Shown one piece after another: positions 31,878-39,631 of a DNA stretch of 46,385 nt (positions within the stretch are counted from its first letter, which is position 1; each line of letters starts with the position of its first letter). The notes beneath the pieces were generated by a model. The model did not search any database and was not told the origin of the DNA. It worked only from the letters and a program-made list of their open reading frames with translations. The stretch comes from Paracoccaceae bacterium (GTDB lineage Bacteria > Pseudomonadota > Alphaproteobacteria > Rhodobacterales > Rhodobacteraceae), in NCBI GenBank assembly GCA_006226775.1, contig SBGD01000095.1:1-46385 (forward strand), given 5' to 3'. Both the position numbers and the translations under genes were made by a program.

Positions 31878-33329
31878 ATGTCAGCGACACTCGATGTAAG
31901 TTACGACACCAAGATTCCCAACAACGTGGGCCTCAGCTCGGACCGCAAGGTTCTCAAGGCGCTGGAAAAATGGCACCCCGGCTATATCGGCTGGTGGAAC
32001 AAGCTGATCCCGCAGAACTTCCAGGACTCGATGGTCTACCTGCGCACCGCCGTGTCGGTCGATCCCAAGGGCTGGGCCAAGTTCGACTATGTGAAGATGC
32101 CTGACTATCGCTGGGGCGTGCTTCTGGCACCCGAAGTCGAGGGCCGGACGATCCCGATGGGCGAGCACAAGGGCCAGCCCGCGTGGCAGGAAGTGCCGGG
32201 CGAATACCGCAACATGCTCAAGCGCCTGATCGTGATCCAGGGCGATACCGAGCCGGGATCGGTCGAGCAGCAGCGTTTCCTCGGGTTGACCGCGCCGTCG
32301 CTCTACGACATGCGCAACCTCTTTCAGGTCAACGTGGAGGAGGGCCGTCACCTCTGGGCGATGGTCTACCTGCTGCAGAAGTATTTCGGCAAGGATGGCC
32401 GCGAGGAAGCCGATGACCTGCTGATCCGTCAGTCCGGCTCGGAAGAGGCGCCGCGGATGCTGGGCGCGTTCAACGAAGAGACGCCCGACTGGCTGTCGTT
32501 CTTCATGTTCACCTATTTCACCGACCGCGACGGCAAGATGCAGCTGGAAAGCCTGGCGCAGTCGGGCTTCGATCCGCTGAGCCGCACCTGCCGCTTCATG
32601 CTGACCGAAGAGGCGCATCACATGTTCGTCGGCGAAACCGGCGTGGGCCGCACGATCCAGGCCACGGTCGAGGCGATGAACAAGGCGGGGATCACCGATC
32701 CCTATGACATCGGCAAGGTCCGCGATCTGGGTGTCATCGACCTGCCGACGATCCAGAAGAAGCTCAACCTGCACTACTCCCTGTCGCTCGACCTCTTTGG
32801 CCAGGAGGTCTCCACCAACGCCGCCAATGCCTTCAACCACGGCATCAAGGGGCGCTACATGGAGAACCGGATCGACGACGATCACCAGTTGCAGAACGAC
32901 ACCTACATCGTGCGCAGCGTGGTCGACGGCAAGATCGTGGCGCAGGAAGTGCCGGCGCTGACGGCGATCAACATGCGCCTGCGCGACGACTACATCCGTG
33001 ACGCATCGGGGGGCATCGGGCGCTGGAACAAGATCATCTCCAAGGCCGGGGTCGAGTTCGAGCTGTTCCTGCCGCACGAGGCGTTCCACCGCCAGATCGG
33101 CGTGTTTGCCGCGATCAAGACCGATCCCGAGGGCAACATCCTGTCGGATGCAGAGTGGGAAAAGCGCCACGGCAACTGGCTGCCGACGCAGTCGGACGGG
33201 GATTTCATCCAGTCCCTCATGGTACCGTGCTACGAGGCCGGCAAATACGCCTCGTGGATCGCCCCGCCCAAGGTCGGCATCGACAACAAGCCCGGCGATT
33301 TCGAGTACGTCAAACTCCACATGGCCTAG
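31878..33329 (+). CDS. boxB: Benzoyl-CoA 2,3-epoxidase, di-iron oxygenase subunit
   Basis: A 483-residue di-iron oxygenase. Candidate ligands Glu125 (QGDTEPGS), Glu155 and His158 (EEGRH), Asp216, and Glu245 and His248 (EEAHH) have the spacing I know for BoxB. It epoxidises benzoyl-CoA at the 2,3 position using O2 and electrons from BoxA. The ATG at 31878 follows AGGAGACCAAG. A strong hairpin and a 54-residue Cys-rich ORF lie between this gene and boxA, whereas these are often adjacent in other organisms. Confidence 0.96.
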   Translation: MSATLDVSYDTKIPNNVGLSSDRKVLKALEKWHPGYIGWWNKLIPQNFQDSMVYLRTAVSVDPKGWAKFDYVKMPDYRWGVLLAPEVEGRTIPMGEHKGQPAWQEVPGEYRNMLKRLIVIQGDTEPGSVEQQRFLGLTAPSLYDMRNLFQVNVEEGRHLWAMVYLLQKYFGKDGREEADDLLIRQSGSEEAPRMLGAFNEETPDWLSFFMFTYFTDRDGKMQLESLAQSGFDPLSRTCRFMLTEEAHHMFVGETGVGRTIQATVEAMNKAGITDPYDIGKVRDLGVIDLPTIQKKLNLHYSLSLDLFGQEVSTNAANAFNHGIKGRYMENRIDDDHQLQNDTYIVRSVVDGKIVAQEVPALTAINMRLRDDYIRDASGGIGRWNKIISKAGVEFELFLPHEAFHRQIGVFAAIKTDPEGNILSDAEWEKRHGNWLPTQSDGDFIQSLMVPCYEAGKYASWIAPPKVGIDNKPGDFEYVKLHMA

Positions 33330-33339
33330 GATGACACTT

Positions 33340-33364
33340 GCGGAAGGGACGCCGTCCCTTCCGC
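33340..33364 (+). other. Intercistronic hairpin after boxB
   Basis: GCGGAAGGGAC, a three-base loop (GCC) and GTCCCTTCCGC form a perfect 11-bp stem starting 10 bases after the boxB stop. No T tract follows. It may stabilise the boxCB message or partly terminate before the small ORF and boxA. Confidence 0.75.
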
Positions 33365-33384
33365 CACACGACAGGGAGAGGCTC

Positions 33385-33549
33385 ATGCTGATCGAACGGA
33401 CCGCATTCTATACCGACAACGTCCTATCTCTCGCGACCCTGCGGGCCAGGTGCCTGGGGTGCAAGGATTGTTGCGGACCTTGCCACACGCTGATGCAGAT
33501 GCGCGAACTGCCCGAGATCGTGCTGGCATCCGGGAGGGCGCGCCCGTGA
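33385..33549 (+). CDS. Small Cys-rich protein between boxB and boxA
   Basis: A 54-residue ORF with Cys23, Cys26, Cys29, Cys30 and Cys33, a C-x2-C-x2-CC-x2-C pattern in CLGCKDCCGPC. It begins MLIERTAFYTDNVLSLATLR, preceded by ACAGGGAGAGG. Its TGA overlaps the GTG start of boxA (GTGA), so translation is probably coupled. Start signal, operon position and overlap support a real gene. I do not recognise a named family. The cysteine cluster could bind a metal or Fe-S cluster, perhaps as an assembly or electron-transfer partner of BoxA; this is speculation. Confidence 0.7.
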   Translation: MLIERTAFYTDNVLSLATLRARCLGCKDCCGPCHTLMQMRELPEIVLASGRARP

Positions 33550-34754
33550 CCGCACCGTTCAAGCAGCACCTGATCGATCCCGAAATCTGCATCCGCTGTT
33601 ACACCTGCGAAATGACCTGCCCGGTGCAGGCCATCGAGCACGACGACAACAACGTCGTGATCGACGCCTCCAAGTGCGAATTCTGCATGGATTGCATTCC
33701 CGTCTGTCCCACCGGCTCCATCGACGAATGGCGCGTCGTGGGCAGCAAGGACGAGGCCTATACGCTCGAACAGCAATACAGCTGGACCGAACTGCCCGAG
33801 CAGGGCGAAGTCACCGCCTCCGAGACCGGCATCAAGGGCGGCGAGTCCTCGGACGAGATCGACCCCGTCGCGGCCCTGCTGGCCGAGGCGCACAAGGGTG
33901 CGGGCGGCAAGGCCAAGGCCCCGGCCTCCGCCTCCAAGCCCACGATCAACCTCTACAACCTCGGCAATCCCGTGGAAGCGGCGGTGCAGGGCAACTACCG
34001 GATCACCTCCGAAACCTCCGACGCCGACACCCGCCACATCATCCTCGAGTTCCAGGGCAAGCCCTTCCCGGTGCTCGAAGGCCAGTCCGTCGGCATCATC
34101 GCCCCCGGCACCGATGCCGAGGGCAAGCCGCATCTACCGCGGCTCTACTCCGTCTCCAGCCCGCGCGACGGCGAACGGCCCGGTTATCACAACGTCTCCC
34201 TGACCGTGAAGCGCGAAGAGGGCGGCGTCTGTTCCAACTATGTCTGCGACCTGAAGAAGGGCGACAAGGTCAAGGTGACCGGCCCCTTCGGGGCCACCTT
34301 CCTGCTGCCCGCCGATCCCGATGCGCGGCTGTTGATGATCTGCACCGGCACCGGCTCTGCGCCGATGAGGTCGTTCACCATGGCGCGCCAGCGCACCGTG
34401 GGCAAGAAATCCGGCGGCATGATGTTGTTCTTCGGCGCCCGCACGCCCGACACCCTGCCGTACTTCGGCCCGCTCAACAAGGTGCCCTCCAGCCTGTTGC
34501 AAAAGCACCTGGTGTTCAGCCGGATGCCGGGGCAGGAGAAGGAATATGTCCAGGACCGGATGCGCGTCGAAGAGGACCTGGTGGCCGAAATGCTGATGGA
34601 TCCCAATACCCATATCTACATCTGCGGCATGAAGGAAATGGAGGACGGCGTCGAGAAGGCCTTTACCAACATCGCGGAATCCGTGGGCCAGCAGTGGCGG
34701 GCCCTGCGCGACAGCATGCGCGAAGAGGGCCGCTATCACGTGGAGACCTACTGA
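33546..34754 (+). CDS. boxA: Benzoyl-CoA 2,3-epoxidase, reductase subunit
   Basis: A 402-residue iron-sulfur flavoprotein. Two [4Fe-4S] motifs are complete: Cys15, 18, 21, 25 in CIRCYTCEMTC and Cys44, 47, 50, 54 in CEFCMDCIPVC. A linker rich in Ala and Lys follows near 110-132. Next come a ferredoxin-NADP reductase-like FAD site (RLYSVSSPRDGE near 197) and the nucleotide motif CTGTGSAPMRS near 266-276. It passes electrons from NADPH to BoxB. The GTG at 33546 overlaps the small Cys-rich ORF and gives a normal N-terminus just ahead of the first ferredoxin motif. Confidence 0.95.
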   Translation: MTAPFKQHLIDPEICIRCYTCEMTCPVQAIEHDDNNVVIDASKCEFCMDCIPVCPTGSIDEWRVVGSKDEAYTLEQQYSWTELPEQGEVTASETGIKGGESSDEIDPVAALLAEAHKGAGGKAKAPASASKPTINLYNLGNPVEAAVQGNYRITSETSDADTRHIILEFQGKPFPVLEGQSVGIIAPGTDAEGKPHLPRLYSVSSPRDGERPGYHNVSLTVKREEGGVCSNYVCDLKKGDKVKVTGPFGATFLLPADPDARLLMICTGTGSAPMRSFTMARQRTVGKKSGGMMLFFGARTPDTLPYFGPLNKVPSSLLQKHLVFSRMPGQEKEYVQDRMRVEEDLVAEMLMDPNTHIYICGMKEMEDGVEKAFTNIAESVGQQWRALRDSMREEGRYHVETY

Positions 34755-34755
34755 C

Positions 34756-35205
34756 GTGGAACAGCGCCCCGACACCGCCCATCAGCACACCATCCGTGTC
34801 ACTTGGGGCGATTGCGACCCCGCGCGCATCGCCTATACCGGGCGGCTGCCGTGGTTTGCGCTCGACGCCATCAACGGGTGGTGGGAGGACAAGCTGGGCG
34901 GTGACGGCTGGTTCCAGATGGAGGTCGACCGCAACGTCGGCACGCCCTTCGTCCGGCTCGAGATGGACTTCTCGCATCCGGTGACACCGCGGCACCCGCT
35001 GGTGTGTCACGTCTGGCCGGTGCGGCTGGGCGAGACCTCCATCGCCTTTCGGGTGGACGGGGAGCAGGACGGCAAGCTCTGTTTCGCCACGCGGACGGTC
35101 AGCGTCTTCATCGTCGCCGACCAGTTCCGCAAACAGGCCCCGCCTGCCGAGATCCGGCAGCTCATCGAACGCCATCTTCCCGCCTCCGAGCCCGTCGAAT
35201 GCTGA
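34756..35205 (+). CDS. Hotdog-fold acyl-CoA thioesterase (4HBT family)
   Basis: A 149-residue hotdog protein. RVTWGDCDPARIAYTGR near 14-30 is the 4-hydroxybenzoyl-CoA thioesterase signature, with the catalytic Asp near residue 19. It starts with GTG one base after the boxA stop and overlaps boxR by seven bases. Thioesterases are regular members of box clusters. A role in recycling CoA from benzoyl-CoA or dead-end aryl-CoA is likely, but the substrate is not determined by sequence. Confidence 0.88.
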   Translation: MEQRPDTAHQHTIRVTWGDCDPARIAYTGRLPWFALDAINGWWEDKLGGDGWFQMEVDRNVGTPFVRLEMDFSHPVTPRHPLVCHVWPVRLGETSIAFRVDGEQDGKLCFATRTVSVFIVADQFRKQAPPAEIRQLIERHLPASEPVEC

Positions 35206-36107
35206 AAGACGCGATTGCCCCGCCCGCCGACCGCGCCCAGGACCAGGCCAAGGCCCTGATCCGGCTGGTCGGCGCGCAGGTGCGCGCGGTGCGCAAGGGC
35301 GCGGGCTTTTCCCGGCGGGAATTGTCGGAGCGCTCCGGCGTTTCGGTGCGCTACCTGGCGCAGCTCGAAGCCGGTGACGGCAATATCTCGATCGGCCTGC
35401 TGCAACAGATCGCCACCGCGCTTGACGTGCCGATCGAAGAGTTGATCTGCGAGACCACGGCGCAAAGCGCGGAACTGGCGCATGTGGCATCGCTCTATGA
35501 CCGCGCCGATGCGGCCACCCGGGCGCGCGCGCTTCAGGTGCTCGACCCGTCGCTCGAACGCAAGTCCAAGGCCCAGCGCATCTGCCTGCTCGGGCTGCGC
35601 GGGGCCGGGAAGTCGACGCTGGGCGCGCTGCTGGCGTCCGACCTGGGCATGGCGTTCATCGAGTTGAACAAGCGGATCGAGACGCGCATCGGCGTGCCGG
35701 TGGGCGAGATCATCGCGCTTTACGGCGAGGACGGCTATCGCCAGATCGAGGCCGACACCCTGGGTGAGATCGTCGCCGAACACGACCGGATCGTGCTGGC
35801 CGTGGCCGGCGGGATCGTATCCTCGCCTGACAGCTTTGCGCGCGTCCTGCGCGATTTCCACACCGTCTGGGTCAAGGCCCAGCCGGCCGAGCACATGGAC
35901 CGCGTGCGCGCCCAGGGCGACCTGCGGCCGATGGCGGGGAACCCTCAGGCGATGGAGCAGTTGCGCCAGATCCTCAAGGCGCGCGAGACGCATTATGCCC
36001 GCGCGACCTATCACTTGGACACCAGCGGGCAGACCATCCAGACCTCGCGGGCAGAGCTTAACGAGTTGCTGCGCGCGCATGACTTTGCCACACCATCTGC
36101 GAACTGA
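35199..36107 (+). CDS. boxR: BoxR-type regulator: XRE DNA-binding plus shikimate-kinase-like domain
   Basis: A 302-residue two-domain regulator. An XRE helix-turn-helix spans about 20-83 (RRELSERSGVSVRYLAQLEAG and NISIGLLQQIATALDVPIEEL). A shikimate-kinase-like domain follows, with the P-loop GLRGAGKST at 132-140 and VLAVAGGIVSS near 199-208. This fusion is the BzdR/BoxR architecture, where the kinase-like domain senses benzoyl-CoA and the DNA-binding domain represses box genes. It is not a biosynthetic shikimate kinase. It lies inside the boxCBA operon, so it is probably autoregulated. The TAAG-N4-CTTA sites are candidate targets. Confidence 0.93.
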   Translation: MLKDAIAPPADRAQDQAKALIRLVGAQVRAVRKGAGFSRRELSERSGVSVRYLAQLEAGDGNISIGLLQQIATALDVPIEELICETTAQSAELAHVASLYDRADAATRARALQVLDPSLERKSKAQRICLLGLRGAGKSTLGALLASDLGMAFIELNKRIETRIGVPVGEIIALYGEDGYRQIEADTLGEIVAEHDRIVLAVAGGIVSSPDSFARVLRDFHTVWVKAQPAEHMDRVRAQGDLRPMAGNPQAMEQLRQILKARETHYARATYHLDTSGQTIQTSRAELNELLRAHDFATPSAN

Positions 36108-36136
36108 AATTCACCAAACAGAACGGGAAACGGGCC

Positions 36137-38203
36137 ATGAGCGTCACAACACGCAGCGAAGCCGATGTGGGCTATGTCGAGATTGACAATCCGCCGGTCA
36201 ATGCCATCGGGCAATCGGTGCGCCAGGGGCTTCTGGACGCCGTGCGCTGGGCCGAGAAAGAGAAGCTGACCCGGGTGATCCTGTCCGGCAAGGGCCGCGC
36301 CTTTGCCGCCGGCGCCGACGCGCGCGAATTCGACCTGCCGCCGCAGGAACCGCATCTGCCCGACGTGATGAACGCCATCGACGAAAGCTTCGTGCCCTGG
36401 ATCGCGGCGATTGACGGCGTGGCCCTGGGCGGCGGGGCCGAGATTGCCATGGCCTGTCGCATGCGGATCATGTCGCCGCGGTCGCAGATCGGCATGCCAG
36501 AGGTCACGCTCGGGGTCATTCCCGGGGCAGGAGGCACGCAGCGGCTGCCGCGCCTTGTCGGTCTTGAAAAGGCGCTGGAGATGATCAGCCTGGGCAAGCC
36601 CCTGGGCGCCAAGGCGGCGCTGGCCGCGAAACTGGTCCATGCGGTCGAGGAGGACCCGCTCGAAGAGGCCTACATGGTCAATACCGAGGAGCTGGGCTGC
36701 ATCGTGCCGACTTGGGAATTGCCCGCGCCACAGCCGGATGCCGCGGTGATCGACACCGCGCGCAAGACCGCCGCCAGGAAGACCCCCAACCAGATCGCCC
36801 CCCAGCGCGCCATCGACGTGGTCGAGGCGGGCCTTTCGGTGCCGTTCCACGAGGCGCTGAAGGCCGAACGCGCCACGTTCCTGGAGCTTCGCAAAGGCGA
36901 CCAGGCCCGCGCGCTGCGCCACATCTTCTTTGCCGAGCGCGGCGCCAAGGCGCCCGAGAGCATCACCGCCGAGCCGGTGGCGCTGGATCATGTCGCCGTC
37001 GTCGGCGGCGGGACGATGGGCGCGGGCATCGCCTATGCGTTGCTCAACGCCGGGATGCGGGTGACACTTCTGGAGACTGACGAGGACGGCGTGGCCCGCG
37101 CGACGGCCAACGTTGAAAAGGTCATCGCGGCCAGCCTGAAACGCAAGTTGATCGACGAAGCGGGGGCCGAAGACCGCCGCGAACGCCTCGCCGCCGCCAC
37201 GGATTACGCGCAGGCCAGCGATGCCATGCTGGCCATCGAGGCGGCCTTCGAGAGCATGGAGGTCAAGAAGGACGTCTTCACCAAGCTCGACGCGGCCTTG
37301 CCAAAGGGCGCAATCCTCGCCACCAACACCTCCTATCTCGACATCAACGAAATCGCCGCGACAGTGCCCGACCCGTCCCGCGTCGTCGGCCTGCACTTCT
37401 TTGCGCCCGCGCATATCATGAAGCTCTTGGAGATCGTGCGCGGCGACAGGACCGGCGATGTGGCACTGGCCACGGGCTTCGCGCTGGCGAAGAAGCTGCG
37501 CAAGGTGCCGGTGCTGGCCAGGGTCTGCGATGGCTTCATCGGCAACCGCATCCTCGCACGCTATCGCGAGGCGGCGGATACGGTCTTCATGGACGGCTCG
37601 ACCCCCTGGGAGGTCGACGCCGCGATGGAGGAGTTCGGCTACGCCATGGGCCCCTACGAGGCGCAGGACTTGTCCGGGCTGGACATTGCCCACGCCAATC
37701 GCCGTCGCCAGGATGCCACCCGCGACCCCAATCGCCGCTACATCCCGATTGCCGACCGCATGGTCGAACTGGGCAAGCTGGGCAAGAAGACAGGCGCCGG
37801 GTGGTATCGCTACCCGGGAGGCGGCGGCAAGGTCGAGGATCCGATTGTCGCGGACCTCGCCATCGAGGAATCGCATTTGGCCAAGCGCGACCGCACCGAT
37901 TACAGCGCCGAGGAAATCCGCGAGCGGCTGGTGCTGGCGATGATCAACGAGGCGGCGGATATTCTCGATGAGGGGATTGCGCAGACCGCGCGCGACATCG
38001 ACCTGGTGACGGTCTTCGGCTACGGCTTCCCGCGCTGGCGGGGCGGGCTGATGCACCACGCCGATACCATCGGTGCCAAGGCCATCGTCGCGCGGCTTGA
38101 GGAGCTGCGCAAGGAAGACCCGGTCGCCTGGAAGATCTCGCCGCTGCTGGAACGCTGCGCGGCCAGCGGTCAGCCGATTGCCGAGGCAGGGCCGGCGACA
38201 TGA
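36137..38203 (+). CDS. Fused enoyl-CoA hydratase/3-hydroxyacyl-CoA dehydrogenase
   Basis: A 688-residue FadB/FadJ-type fusion. The N-terminal crotonase domain has FAAGADAREFD near 56-66, AIDGVALGGGAEIAMAC near 93-109 and MPEVTLGVIPGAGGTQRLPR near 122-141. The C-terminal dehydrogenase domain has the NAD motif VVGGGTMGAGIA near 292-303, ATNTSYLDIN near 396 and GLHFFAPAHIMKLLEI near 418-433. In the box pathway it would hydrate and oxidise dehydroadipyl-CoA towards 3-ketoadipyl-CoA. No dedicated thiolase or BoxD aldehyde dehydrogenase lies beside it. It follows boxR after 29 bases and overlaps the aldo/keto reductase by four. Confidence 0.9.
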   Translation: MSVTTRSEADVGYVEIDNPPVNAIGQSVRQGLLDAVRWAEKEKLTRVILSGKGRAFAAGADAREFDLPPQEPHLPDVMNAIDESFVPWIAAIDGVALGGGAEIAMACRMRIMSPRSQIGMPEVTLGVIPGAGGTQRLPRLVGLEKALEMISLGKPLGAKAALAAKLVHAVEEDPLEEAYMVNTEELGCIVPTWELPAPQPDAAVIDTARKTAARKTPNQIAPQRAIDVVEAGLSVPFHEALKAERATFLELRKGDQARALRHIFFAERGAKAPESITAEPVALDHVAVVGGGTMGAGIAYALLNAGMRVTLLETDEDGVARATANVEKVIAASLKRKLIDEAGAEDRRERLAAATDYAQASDAMLAIEAAFESMEVKKDVFTKLDAALPKGAILATNTSYLDINEIAATVPDPSRVVGLHFFAPAHIMKLLEIVRGDRTGDVALATGFALAKKLRKVPVLARVCDGFIGNRILARYREAADTVFMDGSTPWEVDAAMEEFGYAMGPYEAQDLSGLDIAHANRRRQDATRDPNRRYIPIADRMVELGKLGKKTGAGWYRYPGGGGKVEDPIVADLAIEESHLAKRDRTDYSAEEIRERLVLAMINEAADILDEGIAQTARDIDLVTVFGYGFPRWRGGLMHHADTIGAKAIVARLEELRKEDPVAWKISPLLERCAASGQPIAEAGPAT

Positions 38204-39213
38204 GATACAAGCTGCTGGGCCATTCCGGGTTGCGGGTCTCCGAGCTTGCGCTCGGGACGATGAACTTCGGCGATGACAAGCCTTGGGCGGTGGCCGACGC
38301 CGACACCCAGGACATCCTGGCCAGCTTTGCCGATCACGGCGGGACGATGATCGACACCGCGCCAAATTATGCCGGCGGGCGGGCCGAGAGCCTTGTGGGT
38401 GAATACACGCAAAAGGCGCGGGATCGGTTTGTCCTGTCGACGAAATACACGGCGTCGACGGAGGGGCATGTCATGGCCGGGGGCAACTCGGCCCGTACGA
38501 TGATCCGTTCGGTCGAGGACAGCCTGACCCGGCTGAAGACCGACTATATCGACCTGTTCTGGCTGCATTTCTGGGACGGCACCACGCCGATGGACGAGAT
38601 CATGCGCGCGTTCGACACCCTCGTGGCCTCCGGCAAGGTGCGCTACGTCGGCCTGTCGGATGTCCCCGCCTGGCTGGTCAGCCGTGCGGTGACGCTCACC
38701 GAGATGCGCGGCTGGGCGCGGCCGGTTGCGGTGCAGGTGGAATATTCGCTGGCCGCGCGCGAGGCGGAGCGGGAGTTCCTGCCGATGGCGCGCGCGCTGG
38801 ACCTCGGGGTGGTCGGCTGGGGGGCGCTTGCCGCAGGCGCGCTGAGCGGCGGCGCCGATCCCAGACGCCGCCCGAAGGACAAGATCCCCGGCCATGTGCA
38901 AAAGGCGGTCGAGGCGGCGCAGGCCGTGGCGGATGACGCGGGCCTGTCCTTGCGCGACGTGGCGCTGCGCTGGCTCTTGCGCGGCGAGGAGGCCGCCAAT
39001 GTCGTGCCGCTGATCGGCGCGCGCACGGCGGCGCAGTTGGGCGAGACCCTTGCCGCGGCGGACGGGGCGTTGGAGCGTGACGTGACCGACGCGCTGTCCA
39101 AGGCCACGGCACCCCGGCTGGGGTTCCCGCATGACCTCATCGCGTCAAGCTATCTGCGCCGGTTCGCCTTCGGCAAGGACAACGAGTTGCTGCCCTTCCC
39201 GCCGCGCGCCTAG
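38200..39213 (+). CDS. Aldo/keto reductase
   Basis: A 337-residue AKR-superfamily protein. It opens MRYKLLGHSGLRVSELALGTMNFG and carries the tetrad: Asp in MIDTAPNYAGG near 50, Tyr in the same segment near 55, Lys in LSTKYT near 81, and His in FWLHFWDG near 125. VPLIGARTAAQLGE near 268-281 is the cofactor-binding end. It would reduce an aldehyde or ketone with NADPH. As the last gene of the box operon it could act on reactive aldehydes from the pathway, such as the semialdehyde from BoxC; the true substrate is unknown. Confidence 0.83.
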   Translation: MRYKLLGHSGLRVSELALGTMNFGDDKPWAVADADTQDILASFADHGGTMIDTAPNYAGGRAESLVGEYTQKARDRFVLSTKYTASTEGHVMAGGNSARTMIRSVEDSLTRLKTDYIDLFWLHFWDGTTPMDEIMRAFDTLVASGKVRYVGLSDVPAWLVSRAVTLTEMRGWARPVAVQVEYSLAAREAEREFLPMARALDLGVVGWGALAAGALSGGADPRRRPKDKIPGHVQKAVEAAQAVADDAGLSLRDVALRWLLRGEEAANVVPLIGARTAAQLGETLAAADGALERDVTDALSKATAPRLGFPHDLIASSYLRRFAFGKDNELLPFPPRA

Positions 39214-39225
39214 CCCCCGGACGGC

Positions 39226-39453
39226 CTACCAGTTCTGGCAGTACGCCGGTGCCTTGTCGAGCCTGTCATGGCTGGCCTGCAACTCCTTGCAGGCGCTCTG
39301 CTCCTTGCAGGACATGCAGCGCAGGACGGCGGACCGATAGGCCACGGCCTCGAACTCGGGGTTGGCGTAAATCGCTTCCGCGATATCGCCGCCCAGACGC
39401 TTCGCCATGCCCTCGGTCAGGGTGCAGCTGTCGTTGATTCTCTGGAAAAACAT
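39226..39453 (-). CDS. DUF6455-like small cysteine protein
   Basis: A 75-residue protein with an RCMSCKEQSACKELQ segment near 45-59 and a PAYCQNW end. It resembles the DUF6455 family common in Rhodobacterales: two CxxC-like cysteines, a third, and a terminal Cys. AGAGGAGC lies before the ATG. It is convergent with the aldo/keto reductase and divergent from the FAD monooxygenase. An FNR-type palindrome lies 55 bases upstream. Function unknown; the cysteines may bind an iron-sulfur cluster or metal. It is probably unrelated to aromatic catabolism. Confidence 0.72.
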   Translation of the reverse strand: MFFQRINDSCTLTEGMAKRLGGDIAEAIYANPEFEAVAYRSAVLRCMSCKEQSACKELQASHDRLDKAPAYCQNW

Positions 39454-39508
39454 GTCACGGCTCCTCTGATGCCTGACGTTCAGAGTAGGCCGGAAATGAT
39501 AAGTGGAC

Positions 39509-39524
39509 TTTGATATGAGTCAAA
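39509..39524. promoter_or_regulatory. FNR-type palindrome upstream of DUF6455 gene
   Basis: TTTGAT-ATGA-GTCAAA differs from the FNR/FnrL consensus TTGAT-N4-ATCAA by one base. It sits upstream of the DUF6455 gene and about 120 bases before the FAD monooxygenase. It may put the small Cys protein under oxygen control. Pattern match only. Confidence 0.4.
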
Positions 39525-39553
39525 TAGCCCGAAATCAGCCCGCCCCATAATAG

Positions 39554-39565
39554 GAAGTATACTTA
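39554..39565. promoter_or_regulatory. TAAG-N4-CTTA-type operator, upstream copy at FAD monooxygenase promoter
   Basis: GAAG-TATA-CTTA is one mismatch from the consensus and contains the perfect palindrome AAGTATACTT. It ends six bases before the TTGACA -35 element. Confidence 0.6.
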
Positions 39566-39570
39566 CCATA

Positions 39571-39599
39571 TTGACAGGGCGGCGCGCCTGCCGTATTTT
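39571..39599 (+). promoter_or_regulatory. Sigma-70 promoter of the FAD monooxygenase gene
   Basis: TTGACA at 39571-39576, a 17-base spacer and TATTTT at 39594-39599 make one of the clearest promoters in the window. It is bracketed by two operator-like sites, one upstream of the -35 and one from the -10 end into the transcribed region. The layout suggests tight repression. Confidence 0.7.
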
Positions 39600-39601
39600 A
39601 G

Positions 39602-39613
39602 TAAGCATACATA
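39602..39613. promoter_or_regulatory. TAAG-N4-CTTA-type operator, downstream copy at FAD monooxygenase promoter
   Basis: On the plus strand TAAG-CATA-CATA; on the minus strand TATG-TATG-CTTA. The longer minus-strand string GTATGCTTACTAAAAT (39610-39595) matches the benzoate-CoA ligase operon site in 15 of 16 bases. It covers the expected transcription start. Confidence 0.6.
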
Positions 39614-39631
39614 TCAAAAGGGCGGCGCGAC

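Noticed and set aside
35199-36107. Shikimate kinase (aroK) for aromatic amino acid biosynthesis
   Set aside because: The kinase-like domain is fused to an XRE domain and lies in the box operon, which is the BoxR architecture.
36011-38365. Long minus-strand open frame (784 codons) opposite the hydratase/dehydrogenase fusion
   Set aside because: It is a mirror of a strongly recognised gene, is rich in Arg, His, Gly and Ala as high-GC antisense frames are, and shows no domain.
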